This document shows positions 50,531 through 60,735 of a stretch of DNA of 64,000 nt, piece by piece (within the stretch, counting starts at the first letter, position 1; every line of letters starts with the position of its first letter). Origin of the DNA: Doryteuthis pealeii (lineage: Eukaryota; Mollusca; Cephalopoda; Myopsida; Loliginidae); the NCBI GenBank assembly GCA_023376005.1, contig CM042143.1:78794778-78858777 (forward strand), written 5' to 3'. A model generated the notes under the pieces. That model did no database searches and was not told the origin of the DNA. It worked only from the letters and a program-made list of their open reading frames with translations. Made by a program: the position numbers and the translations under genes.

Positions 50531-51427
50531 GAAAGAATCCTGTTGACACAGATCCAAGCCTGGAGGAAATCACCTCACCTTGACCCCAGACAAGTATTTC
50601 TTGGGGGAGTTCATACTCATAAAATCCTCAGAGGTTCATAATATCTACACACAAAAAAAAATAGGGTTCTAATGCCTGACCATGTGAAATGCATCAAGAT
50701 ATTTAGATGTTTATCAAGAAATACTTGAAGTAATTGTCAAAGACTATCCCTCGTCCCCCTCCTCCCCAATTCATTCTTGGTGAAATAAGAGATGGGCCAA
50801 CAAGAAAAGAATTTGATGCTGAATTGATAAGAGCACTTGGAAAATCTTAGAGTTGTCCTGAAAAAAAAAAAAAAACCCTCAAGATCAAAGGAACAAGCAG
50901 ACCGGTAAATCCTTGCAAAGTAATTTTGGACAATTAGGGAATGCAGAAATGTCTGCCCAGGATTTTTTTTTTCAACACACTAAAAAAGCAGCAGCAGCAA
51001 CAGCATGAAAAGGAATGGGTATGATGGTAGTGGTTATATATAAAACAAATAAGACACAAAAATATATGTTCACATTAAAAAAAAAATGATATATATAATA
51101 TATATGTGTGTGTGTGAGGAGAAAATCTTTAAATGCAACGGTTACATGCAACGGTTTCTGATCATTAATTTTCGTTTTCACATGCAATGATCGCGTCATC
51201 GGCTTTCATATATAAACGCCAAGTAAATAACGGTAAATAACCTTTTATCACACATTCAACATATACTGAACATCTTTCATCTTTTACTCATACAAATTTT
51301 CAATGTCCTGAAGAAGGTTTTATTTTTAAAAAACGAAATACTTAAGTATCGACATAAAGAGTTTCCATCGTTCATGACATTATATATATATATATGATAT
51401 GCTATTTAGTTATAAGTAAATACTGTG
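50531..51427. other. Unassigned intergenic DNA
   Basis: (GCA)n-like AGCAGCAGCAACAGCA near 50988, short (TA)n/(TG)n near 51088-51115 and 51381-51396. ATCATTAATTTTC...CATGCAATGATCG near 51160 is weakly self-complementary. No gene recognised. Confidence 0.4.
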
Positions 51428-51612
51428 TGCTCAATATCATTGATAGAGTATGAATATCAAAGTGTAGTGTGGACATGAACTCAACGATGCTTGGTAACTG
51501 ACAGTTTCTCGCCTATGTGATTTTCAAACCAAAGTTCAAAACTCACATAGACGAGAAACTGTTAGTTACCAAATGCCATTGACTTCATGTCCATGCTATG
51601 CTAAGTTTATAT
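51428..51612. mobile_element. Fold-back F3, complete, ~65-bp arms
   Basis: GTGGACATGAACTCAACGAT...CTCGCCTATGTGATTTTC pairs with AACTCACATAGACGAGAAAC...GACTTCATGTCCATGCTA across a centre of about 12 bases. Single arms occur at 6385, 16946 and 19150. No TIR-TSD structure was determined. Confidence 0.85.
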
Positions 51613-51751
51613 ATACACACACAAAATACACACAAGTAAAAAAAACAAAAAACACTCAAAATCTTTTTTAATAGCATATCAACTCCTTATGAGGTATTTA
51701 ATGTTACATAATCTATGCATAGATTATTGTCAACCCCCTGTATTTCTGTAG

Positions 51752-51918
51752 GGATGGCCCCTTTTCATATCACAGGCGGGACTTTCCATGGAAAATTACA
51801 GAAAGCCCGCGAAATACATGAAGTCACGTGGGACCTGGTTCGCTCTCAGTTTCCGCTTGGACGTCAGGCAGATAAGGCCTTAGCTGGACTCACTGAATAC
51901 GAGCGCTTTGTTAGTTAG
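51752..51918 (+). CDS. Candidate terminal exon of an unidentified gene
   Basis: The frame, open from 51715, gives GTFHGKLQKAREIHEVTWDL then VRSQFPLGRQADKALAGLTE and YERFVS before TAG (51916-51918). The peptide is soluble, balanced in charge and helix-prone, unlike any other frame in the window, and the DNA is markedly GC-richer than its surroundings. Two good acceptor sites precede it: CCCTGTATTTCTGTAG ending at 51751, and CCTTTTCATATCACAG ending at 51775 (exon would start in phase 1). Two AATAAA signals follow at 51940 and 51952. No poly-A tail or target duplication is seen, so a processed pseudogene is less likely. I do not recognise the family. If real, upstream exons lie outside what I can identify. 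The start given assumes the first acceptor; an ATG at 51754 would also fit. Confidence 0.45.
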
Positions 51919-51939
51919 ATGAATTTGTTTAGTTAAGGA

Positions 51940-51957
51940 AATAAAGGTTTAAATAAA
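51940..51957 (+). promoter_or_regulatory. Tandem AATAAA polyadenylation signals
   Basis: AATAAA at 51940-51945 and 51952-51957, 22-39 bases after the stop codon of the candidate exon, on the same strand. AT-rich DNA makes chance matches common. Confidence 0.35.
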
Positions 51958-52248
51958 TAATATGGTTTTGTGGTTGATGAATGTCTTGGCAACAAGACTG
52001 ATCTAGAAGAAGAAATGAATTAAGTGCGACCGACCACCAAGACGAAGTCCAGACACTAGAAGATGAACGTAAGATACCAAAGATGAGCAGAAGGAATAAT
52101 AGAAGTAAGAAAGTAAAGAGAGAGTATACAACATTAATACCTAAATTTGATTCATTTCTAAATGTTTCAATGGGAAAAATAAGAGTCGTGAAGAAGATAT
52201 TATTGGAAAAGTTAGTAGACATTTAAAATGTTTTGACTATTAAATGTA
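51958..52248. other. Possible 3' UTR or intergenic
   Basis: Non-repetitive DNA. A 97-codon minus-strand frame (51929-52222) is rich in Leu/Ser from GAAGAA runs on the plus strand and is not recognised. Confidence 0.35.
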
Positions 52249-52696
52249 CTAGCAACAGAAAACAGCCCCCAGGCGTTGTAAAAATTAATTTTTGAAAGAC
52301 ATTGCCTGAGAGAGTGGGAGTTCAAAATTCAATGTCAGAGGGTTTGTATCATAAGTATGACAAATCCTCATATTTATTAAAGGAGTAAAAAAAAAAAAAA
52401 TAAAACAATTTGAAATGAAAACTGAGCCCCGTCCCTGTCAAATAAAACATTGCATGCATGTAATAATCAAACAATTATTTTGAATATTTTCCACATCAAT
52501 TTTACACAAAATCATAGGTATTTATTTATTTGTAAACTTTTTTGTTAAAAACAAGATTAAAAAACAATTTTTAAAATTGCTTACTCAAATTTTGGTTGTA
52601 TATAGCATAAGAATATTGTGATGTAAGCTGTGACGTAGAGCTATGAAGTAGTTTTTGTTACAGACAGAAATACAGACAATCTCCATTATTAATAAA
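52249..52696 (-). mobile_element. Non-autonomous Helitron, Hel-B copy 2, reversed
   Basis: Reading the minus strand: 5' end TTTATTAATAATGGAGATTG (TC changed to TT), block TCTGTCTGTAACAAAAACTA, then CAAACCCTCTGACATTGAA, CCCACTCTCTCAGGCAATGT, ACAACGCCTGGGGGC and the end GTTGCTAG followed by T. It is the only reversed Helitron here. Confidence 0.83.
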
Positions 52697-52795
52697 TATC
52701 TATAATCTTCATTTCAAATAGTTATTCCTATTCAATAATGATGATTTACTTGCACACAATTATATGGTTTCAAGTAACTATTCCTGATAAATCTA

Positions 52796-53047
52796 CTGCT
52801 TAGCTCAGTCGTAGAGCACTCGGCTAGGAATCGCAAGGTTCCTGGCTCGATACCAGCCCTTGCCAACTCAGCGTATAAGTAGCACAGGGATCTGTGCGGT
52901 AAAGTAGGGAGCTGATGGTAAGTGTAGCACTCCACCTCAGACACATAAACAATCTCCTAGGTCTAGCGCTACTGAAAAGGGGATAGACTCCTTAGCTGTC
53001 TGGCTGATACAGATATTAGGCCACCCCGCCGACTTTACTTACTTTTA
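52796..53047 (+). mobile_element. S1 SINE, full length
   Basis: A box region GCTTAGCTCAGTCGTAGAGC, B box CTGGCTCGATACCAGCCC, body GCACAGGGATCTGTGCGGTA, 3' end GGCCACCCCGCCGACTTTAC. It is a good reference for the S1 head in sense orientation. Confidence 0.92.
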
Positions 53048-53084
53048 GTAATATAGTATCAAGTATTCCTATTTAATACTAAAC

Positions 53085-53295
53085 AGATGAATTTGACCCA
53101 TAGACAGGACCCTATCAGTTACTACCACTTTGGGTCAAAGTGAACTTGGAGTAATAGCAGTGAAGGATTAGTCAACATTTCCCCAGATCTCTAGAACTAG
53201 AGCCTCACCATCAGATGCTTTTTAGTCATACACAGGACACCCCTTTTTTTAGGTCTGTGTATTCTAAGACCCATTAACAGGGTGTTGGAGGTTTT
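53085..53295 (+). repeat. R2 repeat, partial
   Basis: GACCCATAGACAGGACCC, AGTTACTACCACTTTGGGTC, GAGCCTCACCATCAGATGC, GTGTATTCTAAGACCCATTA. An internal part is missing. Confidence 0.7.
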
Positions 53296-53458
53296 TTTTT
53301 TAAAAAGATAGCATCTTGATTATACAAGCCATGATAATTGAAAATGGTGATGGAAAAATGGTGGCTCAGGGACAAAAACTCAAAAAATTGTTAAGAATTT
53401 TGTGTGTTTTTTTAACAAAACATGTTTAAGAGAAAGACTGCTACTCAAGTATAGCTTG

Positions 53459-53459
<1 letters not shown>

Positions 53460-53504
<45 letters not shown>
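53460..53504. repeat. (TA)n microsatellite
   Basis: About 22 TA units; it is the target of the Helitron that follows. Confidence 0.95.
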
Positions 53505-53508
<4 letters not shown>

Positions 53509-54168
53509 ATTATAATGGAGATTGTGTAATTTCTGTCTGTAACTGAAACTATATGACCACTCAAGTCACAATTCCCTTAGATATTTACATCACATTTTCT
53601 ATGATTTTATTTTCTATTTAAACCTCAATTATTAATAAAATTGTTTTACATTACTAATACTGTTCACCATATCTACGTAACTAATAACATGTAATTGTAT
53701 TTATATATACAACAAAATACCTGTTTACAGTGTGAAGGGGGAGGTTAATTTGCATACTGACATTAAAAATTTAACTTTAAAAGATATGTGCTAAATATTA
53801 TTGATTTCTAATTGTTTGGTTATATCTTAATGAATATGAGCAACAATCTCTGGGATAAATCTTAAAAGAAATCGATTAAGAAGAAGAAATAACTATAATT
53901 TTATTTTTTACTTCCTGCTTTAACTAAATAGTTATATTAGAAAAATTTAGCAATGAAAGTCGGGAATGATGGAAGAGTAAGTTTCAGTTGTTATATTTTT
54001 CGATTATAGCCGAATCTGTTTCAAATCGTTTTAACTGCATTCTTATTCATTTTGATTAGCCTTTCTAATTTAATATAATACTTTTTTACATTACTTAATG
54101 TAACTTAAATCTTACATTACTTAATCTAAGTTAAATACTTGCACCCGGAGGATGCATATATTTGCTAG
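53505..54168 (+). mobile_element. Non-autonomous Helitron, Hel-A copy 4
   Basis: Starts TCACATTATAATGGAGATTG after an A in (TA)n and ends CATATATTTGCTAG before a T. Hairpin GCACCC-GGA-GGATGC, one mismatch from the reference. It aligns with 17387-18000 (AACTGAAACTATATGACC, AAGTCACAATTCCCTTAGAT, TTTGCATACTGACATT). Extra ~30 bp of TACTTAATSTAA-type repeats lie before the hairpin. Confidence 0.9.
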
Positions 54169-54367
54169 TATATTTAATATACCAAACTTATTGGTAAATC
54201 CTCGCGGTGAGAAAAAAACCAGCAAACAGTTTGATTGTAAAAATATACTACCAAACATCAACCGGGGAGAAAACATTTTTTGTAAAAATGAAAAGACCAA
54301 GATAATCGTACCAACAAAAAATAATCTATTGGTACAATATTTTGGCCAAAAGAAAAAACAATTTATA

Positions 54368-54368
<1 letters not shown>
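54169..54368. other. Unassigned, inverted text
   Basis: Opposite-strand frames of 93 and 84 codons overlap completely, and neither is recognised. Confidence 0.4.
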
Positions 54369-54401
<33 letters not shown>

Positions 54402-54477
54402 TATAAAGAGTCAGATCTCAGCCCTGAAGAGCATTAAGCGAAACTTTTAGTAGGTTCGTCTGACTCATTAGATTTAT

Positions 54478-54513
<36 letters not shown>

Positions 54514-54687
54514 CTTCTTGTTGGCATCCTTCCGTCTGCTAAAGACAATGGCATAGTGTCCAATTTTTTAACTACATCTGCGTGACTGGCTGAACAGGCC
54601 AATTTTTGAATGGCAATCTCTGGTGCAGTTGCTGTTGTCTCTCCTTCCGTCTGGCTCTCTTTTTCACTCCTTTTTGTCCCTTGTTTG

Positions 54688-54724
<37 letters not shown>

Positions 54725-54807
54725 ATAAAAGTATCTGATGAGACTAGACCCATATTGAGTTCTGGTTGAAATAAATGATGGTTTATTAAGTTTTTCTATC
54801 TTTGAAA

Positions 54808-54851
<44 letters not shown>
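54369..54851. repeat. Cluster of four (TA)n arrays
   Basis: TA arrays at about 54369-54397, 54480-54511, 54692-54720 and 54809-54851. The DNA between includes GAGAGCATTAAGCGAAACTT-like fold-back flank text near 54427 and no gene. Confidence 0.93.
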
Positions 54852-54853
<2 letters not shown>

Positions 54854-55223
54854 TTTTGCCTGTATAAGATAAATATATGCACTGGGATACAGATGCATGT
54901 TTATATTATGCAGTTATGCATGTAGAAAACTAATTTCACATAAACACAAACAAGTGCATATGCATCACTGCTCAAAGAAAAATTGTTCAGCTACACATAC
55001 AAAACTATAGACAAACATTTACATGAGCATAAAGAAAACATATTTTTCATGTAAATATTTGGTAAATTTCTAAGAGCAGCTGAAACTGTTCCATTATACT
55101 GTAAAGCTTCTTAAGTTACTTGTGACCAGCTCCAACATGTGTACACACACATTATATGTGTGTATGTGTGTGTATAGGGATGAGCTTAGACCTCTCCCCA
55201 ATGCCATGGTACCCTTACAAAAA
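54852..55223. other. Unassigned intergenic DNA
   Basis: A (TGTG)/(CACA) inverted pair, ACACACATTATATGTGTGT, lies near 55145. No gene recognised. Confidence 0.4.
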
Positions 55224-55742
55224 CAGGCCATGTACATTAGGGTAGGTGGATTTTTAATTTTTTTTTAAATATCAGATTCTCTCAAACAGCAAAAGTTGTG
55301 CGTTGGTATAATGAGTACTGATATCAAAAACTAAATCTCGTACTTGCACCATTGTTTAAGGAAATAGCATCAAAGATCATCTATTAAATGCACCAAAAAT
55401 CCTTGTTTTCGCAATATTTAGCCTAGAAATTGGTTAGAAAATTTAGCAATTTCAATATTTAAAATAGAAAAGCTTTTCATTTAAAAAAAACAAATGAAAT
55501 CTAACTAGAATTCAAATTTAAAATATGTCCCCATCACCACCAACACCTGTGATATGCTGTTTTTTTACCTAATAAGTAAGCTGTAACAGTGATAACATTT
55601 TAAAAGATTGAAATCTATTTCCTCAAACGAAGGCAAATTTTTGAAGAAAAATATTTTTTGTGGTAATTCTTTGTTTATTTGAAACTTTCACAACATGGGA
55701 GACGTTACAGTTCCAAAATTTACCTACCCTAATGTACATGGC
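55224..55742. mobile_element. TIR element, 21-bp perfect terminal repeats
   Basis: GCCATGTACATTAGGGTAGGT (from about 55227) and its exact complement ACCTACCCTAATGTACATGGC (to about 55742) enclose about 515 bp of AT-rich DNA without a frame. The true ends may be CATTAGGG...CCCTAATG with TA or TGTACA at the borders. Non-autonomous DNA transposon, superfamily unknown. Confidence 0.85.
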
Positions 55743-55980
55743 AATTTTTGCCATTAACTTAAAAAAAAATAATTTCAAAAAAATTTTTTTTTAAAGAAAA
55801 ATAAGAGAAAGAGAGAGAGAGAGAACAAAAATTAGAAAATTAACTCATTTGAAAAAAAAATTTCTTGGAATTCAAAACCGACACCATTGTTAAAACCTGA
55901 AAATAAAGTCATTCAGTGTTGGCGGTTTCATTTTCAACCAAAACAAGACATTTATCAACACATCTGCCAAATGTACAGTA
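55743..55980. other. A-rich spacer
   Basis: A runs and a short (GA)n near 55808. No gene recognised. Confidence 0.4.
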
Positions 55981-55987
55981 CTACAAC

Positions 55988-56320
55988 CAGTGATGCTGAT
56001 AGCTTTTTGATTTAGTGCATCCTGGGACACACATATTTGCTTTGAATGAGTCCCCGGGAAAATTTATGGGTCCCAACTAAAGTTTCTTAATAGATTCTAA
56101 GGTTTTTATTTATGATTTGTGGAAATAACTAAAGCCGGCTAACTCCGACCTTGTAACCTATCCTGTGTAATTCATTTCTAAGAAAATATGGAAATGTATT
56201 TATAGTTAGCTTGAAATGGTGAGGGAAGAAAAAAGAAAAACACTGGGATGCATGGATACAATTTTACCGCATCCTTTTAGATTTTTGTGCGTCAGGGTTG
56301 TGTATCTATCAGCATCTCTG
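55988..56320 (+). mobile_element. R5 short-TIR element, complete copy 3
   Basis: CAGTGATGCTGATAG at the left and CTATCAGCATCTCTG at the right are inverted repeats. TACAAC flanks it on both sides (55982-55987, 56321-56326). Non-coding interior identical in order to 32814-33152 read in reverse. Confidence 0.88.
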
Positions 56321-56362
56321 TACAACAATCTCATTCTGTCCACAACATGTAAAGTAAAAAGT

Positions 56363-56609
56363 AAAGTCGAAGGGGTGGCCTAATGTCTGTATCACCCAGA
56401 CACTGAGAGCATCTATCCCCTTTTCACTAGCACTAGACCAAGAAGATTGTTTTGGCATCTGAGGTGGAGTGCCACACCTACCATTAGTTCCTTACTTTAC
56501 CGCACAGATCCCTGTGCTACTCATGCCCTGAGTTGGCAAGGGTCAGTATCAAACCAGGAACCTTGCAATTCCTAAGCGAGTGCCCTACCAACTGAGCTAA
56601 ACCAGCTGA
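56363..56609 (-). mobile_element. S1 SINE, full length
   Basis: 3' end GGGGTGGCCTAATGTCTG; body TATCCCCTTTTCACTAGCAC; head GTATCAAACCAGGAACC with CCAACTGAGCTAAACC. Confidence 0.9.
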
Positions 56610-56702
56610 TCATGTTGTAATGTTTGATTTTTTTTTTGAAAAGGTTTTGAGGCAGAAGCTTTAAATTTTGTTTGATTTTAAAATTTAAACTTTAAATGAA
56701 AA

Positions 56703-57305
56703 TGTGATGTTTGGTTTGCTTTGTTTTGTTTACAGTATATCAATCACGGTGGGTCATTTAATGCCGACAAAGTTTTGTAATAAATTCATTTTTAATGGAT
56801 ACTCAATTTTTTAATAAATACATTTTTCTATTTAATCCATAGATGGGACCCTAACAGGTACTACCACTCCGGGTCAGAGTGGACCAGGGAGCAATGGTGA
56901 TGAAGGGGTGCTCCACATTCCCCAGAGCTACAGAACTGGAACCTCATCATCAGATAGATTTTGACGTCATTCCCAGGACATGTAGACCCTCAGCCAGTGC
57001 CTTCTAGCACATATGATAAAAAGAGTTGGGGCTTGCCATAAGGGCAATAGGGTTGGGACAATATGTGCTAGGGCTTTGACGTGACTAGCCAATTGATCAG
57101 AGGGGGCCTCTCCGACCGCCCATCTAGCCTAAGTAAGGGTCTAAGTGGAGTGTTATACGTCATGGCCTGCTCATCCACCAGGGTTCCATTTAAGTATCAT
57201 GGGTCACCACTCACGGATGACAGGTGGCCCCATTGGGAGGGGAGGGGCTTACCCTCTGCAGAGGTGCAGTCAGTGTATTCTAAATCCCCAGCCAACAGGG
57301 TTTGA
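56703..57305 (+). repeat. R2 repeat, long copy
   Basis: Hairpin module ACAGTATATCAATCACGGTG-GGTCATTTAATGCC, AACAGGTACTACCACTCCGG, GACTAGCCAATTGATCAGAG, GGCCTCTCCGACCGCCCATC, CCACCAGGGTTCCATTT, ACAGGTGGCCCCATTGGGAG, GAGGTGCAGTCAGTGTATTC, CCAGCCAACAGGGT. Frames of 74 and 76 codons inside it are not conserved in other copies. Confidence 0.85.
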
Positions 57306-57439
57306 AAATCTGAGGAACTTATTTGATAAAGTGATGATAATTATATCAGCCAAAGCCAATTTGAAAAATATATGAATCTAGTCTCAGTACTTTCTGAATA
57401 AAATGATTTTGGCAAAACACAGGATTAAGCAAGTACAGC
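57306..57439. other. Unassigned spacer
   Basis: Short AT-rich stretch between R2 and the minisatellite; no element recognised. Confidence 0.35.
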
Positions 57440-57605
57440 ACCCTCCGTACTATCACCCGACCCAGCAGCACCCTCCGTACTATCACCCGACCCAGCAGCC
57501 CCAACATACTATCATACCGACCCAGCAGCGCCCAACATACTATCACCCGACCCAGCAGCGCCCAACATACTATCACCCGACCCAGCAGCGCCCTCTGTAC
57601 TATAT
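57440..57605. repeat. 30-bp minisatellite, ~5.5 units
   Basis: Unit TACTATCACCCGACCCAGCA plus GCGCCCAACA, with variants CACCCTCCG. Both strands stay open across it (71 and 93 codons) because the period is 30; this is not taken as coding. Confidence 0.93.
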
Positions 57606-57849
57606 GGACATTATATAAGAAATACAATAGTGCAGCTTCACAACATGTTAAAAAAAGGAGTTTCAGGTGCTTCGACCAATGAAAACCTTGATGGAATAAA
57701 TATTCTGAATGTCAAGGAGACTATTTTGAAGAAAATTAACATTTCATTCATTGTTCATTTGTCTTGAGAAATACAAATTGTCTCAAAATTTTTTTAACAA
57801 ACCTCCTATATGCACAGATATGTGTAAATGCATCTAGCGTATCAATGTA
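57606..57849. other. Possible mariner-type debris
   Basis: ATGTCAAGGAGACTATTTTGAAGAAAA near 57711 reads in the plus strand like the tail of the second mariner lineage (KETILKK next to DYFEE in another frame), and AACATTTCATTCATTGTTCA follows. Too short to call firmly. Confidence 0.35.
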
Positions 57850-58150
57850 AAAAACAGAATCTGCAACGCAAGTTCAAATCCTGAACAAGGCTGTTTGCAT
57901 TTCACTTCATGTTAATAACCTTGGGAGAGGCATGAATCTATCTGTTCTATCCCTAGCTATTGGTAGATAGTATAGCAAAGTGTATTCTTTAGTTTTGGTT
58001 AGGTAACCAGTTTAGGAGAAGGAAAACTGAATTTGAACAAGCTTTACTCCACTTAAAAAAATTAACCTTGTGTCACATCCTGCCCGGGCTCCTTAATCTT
58101 GGTATATCAACTAGTTTAGGAGAAGGAATACTGAATTCTAATAATGGGTT
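57850..58150 (+). mobile_element. S2 SINE with repeated tail
   Basis: GCAACGCAAGTTCAAATCC (B box), GTTAATAACCTTGGGAGAGG, GGTAACCAGTTTAGGAGAAG, TTAACCTTGTGTCACATCC. After TGCCCGGGCTCCTTAATCTTG the segment AACTAGTTTAGGAGAAGGAA is repeated once. Confidence 0.8.
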
Positions 58151-58375
58151 GGGTAAATACAAAAAAATAAAGGGGTGCATAAAATAAACACTTTCTTTTA
58201 ATTAAAATGGATATTTTCATTCATATAATCGAAAAACAATACTGAGAAAAACATAAAAGTAATAAAAGACAGTGACATTTTATTACAATCATTTGTCTTA
58301 AAAATTCCATCACTTAAAACAAATATATCTTGTGCATATATATTTAAGATTAATTTTTTTCATTTCTTAGTGCAC
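58151..58375. other. AT-rich spacer
   Basis: No gene or element recognised. Confidence 0.4.
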
Positions 58376-58501
58376 ATACAAGGTGTATCAAGATTGAAGC
58401 TGTATTTACCAAGATAGAAATAAACAATGAATGGAACGATAATTTTTTCAGAATACAAGGTGTGTCAAATAGTACAAAAATTTGATACTATTTGACACAT
58501 C

Positions 58502-58503
<2 letters not shown>
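58376..58503. mobile_element. M2 mariner-type MITE, partial
   Basis: ACAAGGTGTATCAAGATTGA, GCTGTATTTACCAAGATAGA, AATGAATGGAACGATAATT, ACAAGGTGTGTCAAATAGTA and TACTATTTGACACATC. Confidence 0.8.
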
Positions 58504-58534
<31 letters not shown>

Positions 58535-58820
58535 CACCGTTTCATTTTTTTTTTTTTTGGTACACAAGCACACATGTACACACACACACATATACATATA
58601 TATATATATATTATATACATATATATACAAGGAGCACTTTTTCCTTTTTTGTGAATTTTTTAAGATGCACTTTTTTCATTTTTATATAAAATTGCATCTT
58701 AATATATATAATATATATATTATATATATATATATATTAGATGCAATTTTTTTTTCGTTTTATGTGCATATATAATGACTTGCACGTTTTTCATTTTTTT
58801 TGTGCATACATATTAGATGC
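58504..58820. repeat. (TA)n and TTAGATGCAATTTT repeats
   Basis: TA arrays at 58504-58530, 58600-58628 and 58697-58738. TTAGATGCAATTTTTTT occurs twice in direct order (58738, 58811) and AAAATTGCATCTTA once in inverse (58688). Frames of 97 and 65 codons are TA-derived. Confidence 0.85.
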
Positions 58821-59944
58821 AATTATTTTTTTAAAAACTAAAAAACAAGTTAATATAAGATATCTTGTACTATAAAGTTCACACACCAAATCACCCATTA
58901 CATCTCTCCAGGGTTTATTTTTTCATTCAGGAAATAAACAATGAGGGAGCGTCTTCCAGAAAAATACACGAATACTAATGAATTTTTTTTAAATGGTGTA
59001 CAATAAGCTTCTTTCTCATATCCACAAATTTCATTTTCTTTTTTAATTTCTTTTTTTTACCATGTGCAAAAACAGTAAGCGCCAGATCTCTCTGTCTTTC
59101 TCTCTCAGACCACATGATCAATGATCAGATGGAGGAAGAACCAAAAATCAGTTCCAGAGAGAAGCCGAGGGCAAAATTTGCCGATGGTCAACAACAAATT
59201 TGTTTACCAACTTTTAATCAAAACAGACCAAGCATTTCACGGACGACTTGCTGCAATAACATAAAACCAAGACAATGAGTAAAACAAATCTTACAATAGA
59301 ACATCTACCAGTCAGACTCCATTTTCTTTAGCTCTCTCTCTCTCTCTCTCTCTTATCACCCCCCCCCTCTCGCCAAACTCCACTTCTCTTCTTGAACCCA
59401 CCCTGCATCTTAGTCGTCACCTCCCTTTCCCTACTTCATTTACAGTAGCTTTCTTTCCAGTAAACACAGAAAGTCTTAATTGTCAAATACAGGGCAAGGA
59501 ATTCAATGACCAAGAGGAGGATGGTTAGCAATTATATCTGCTGAATATGGCTTGATTGGTTCGAGACTTAATTTCATAGTATCCATCCCATTTCTCTCCA
59601 CAGGCAGATATTAATAGTTTGGGTTTTTTTTGTTTTTTTTTTTGGTTTTGTTTTGTTTTTTCATATGAGTAGATAAAGCAGAAAACAAAAAATATGACAG
59701 ATTTAAAAAAAAAAAAAAAGATTTTTAAATTATAATAATTTTGACTCATTGATTGACCAATGAAATAGTTGCAGTATTTAACATTGAAATTCAAAAAGAA
59801 AGATCCAAGTCTTTAACCTATGCGCAAAGGAGATGGAGAAGGAAAAATATGCACAATTTTTTTTAATGAAAACCTAAGAGAAAAGGCACAATTCAATATT
59901 TTCCTGAAGTGAAACAGCTTAAAAAAAAAAACACCCCTTTTGGT
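58821..59944. other. Unique-looking intergenic DNA
   Basis: (CT)n near 59333-59353 followed by C9. About 1.1 kb without any repeat family of this window and somewhat less AT-rich at 59090-59560. Intron or UTR of an unseen gene is possible; no exon is supported. Confidence 0.4.
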
Positions 59945-60735
59945 TTTTTGGTTGGATTTTATGGCATGTCAACCCTTGTTGGGTTATTTTATGCCGAAAA
60001 CATTGCTTTATTCATTCTTGATTGATATTCAATTTTTTTTTTAAACACATTTTTTCAAATTCATTTTTTTCTATATAACCCATAGTAAGAACACTAACAG
60101 GTACAACCATTCAGAGTAAACCTGGGAATAATGCCGATGAAGGGGTAGAAAGTAGAATATACTGACTGGACCCTTGCAGAGGGGTAAAGTCCCCCTCTCA
60201 ATAAGGCCACCATGGGTGGCCACTTGTGATTCTTAAAGATAGAATACTGGTGGTTGAGCAGTCCATGATATGCAACACACCACTTTAGCCCTTACTTAGG
60301 CTCAATGGCAGTTGGAGAGACCCCCTGCCAACAATCAGCTGGTCACGTCAAACCCTAGCCCTTATATGATTGTCCCTAATGCCCTCATAATAATCCCCAA
60401 TGCTTTTTATCATATCAGCTAGAAGGCAGTAGCTGAGGGTTTTAGTGTCCTGAGTATGACTTTAAACTGCATCTTGTGGTGAAGTTCCAATTTTAGAACT
60501 CTAGGGAATATGGAGTACCCCTTTAGTGCCATTACTCCCAGGCCCACCCTGATCTGGAGTGGTAGTACATGTTAGCGTCCTCTCTATGGGTTAGATAGAT
60601 CAAAATAGGCGTACTAAAAATGTGTTTTTTTTTTAAATTGATTACCCATCAAGAATGAATGAAACAAAATGTCTTCAGCATAAAATAACCCAACAAGGAT
60701 TGACATGCTGTAAAACCCAACCAACCAACAACTAT
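59945..60735. repeat. Inverted pair of R2 repeats (palindrome, ~200-bp arms)
   Basis: A plus-strand R2 left part (59945-60150: GGTTGGATTTTATGGCATGT, CAACCCTTGTTGGGTTATTT, AACAGGTACAACC, GATGAAGGGGTA) faces a longer minus-strand R2 (60155-60735) ending CAACAAGGATTGACATGCTG and TAAAACCCAACCAACC. The outer ~200 bp are inverted repeats. The inner segment (GGGTGGCCACTTGTGA, GGTGGTTGAGCAGTCC, TAGAAGGCAGTAGCTGAGG) is R2 body. Confidence 0.85.

Noticed and set aside
57145..57375. 76-codon frame in R2 as a conserved protein
   Set aside because: The corresponding text in the other long R2 copies (43610, 59945) does not keep the frame open.
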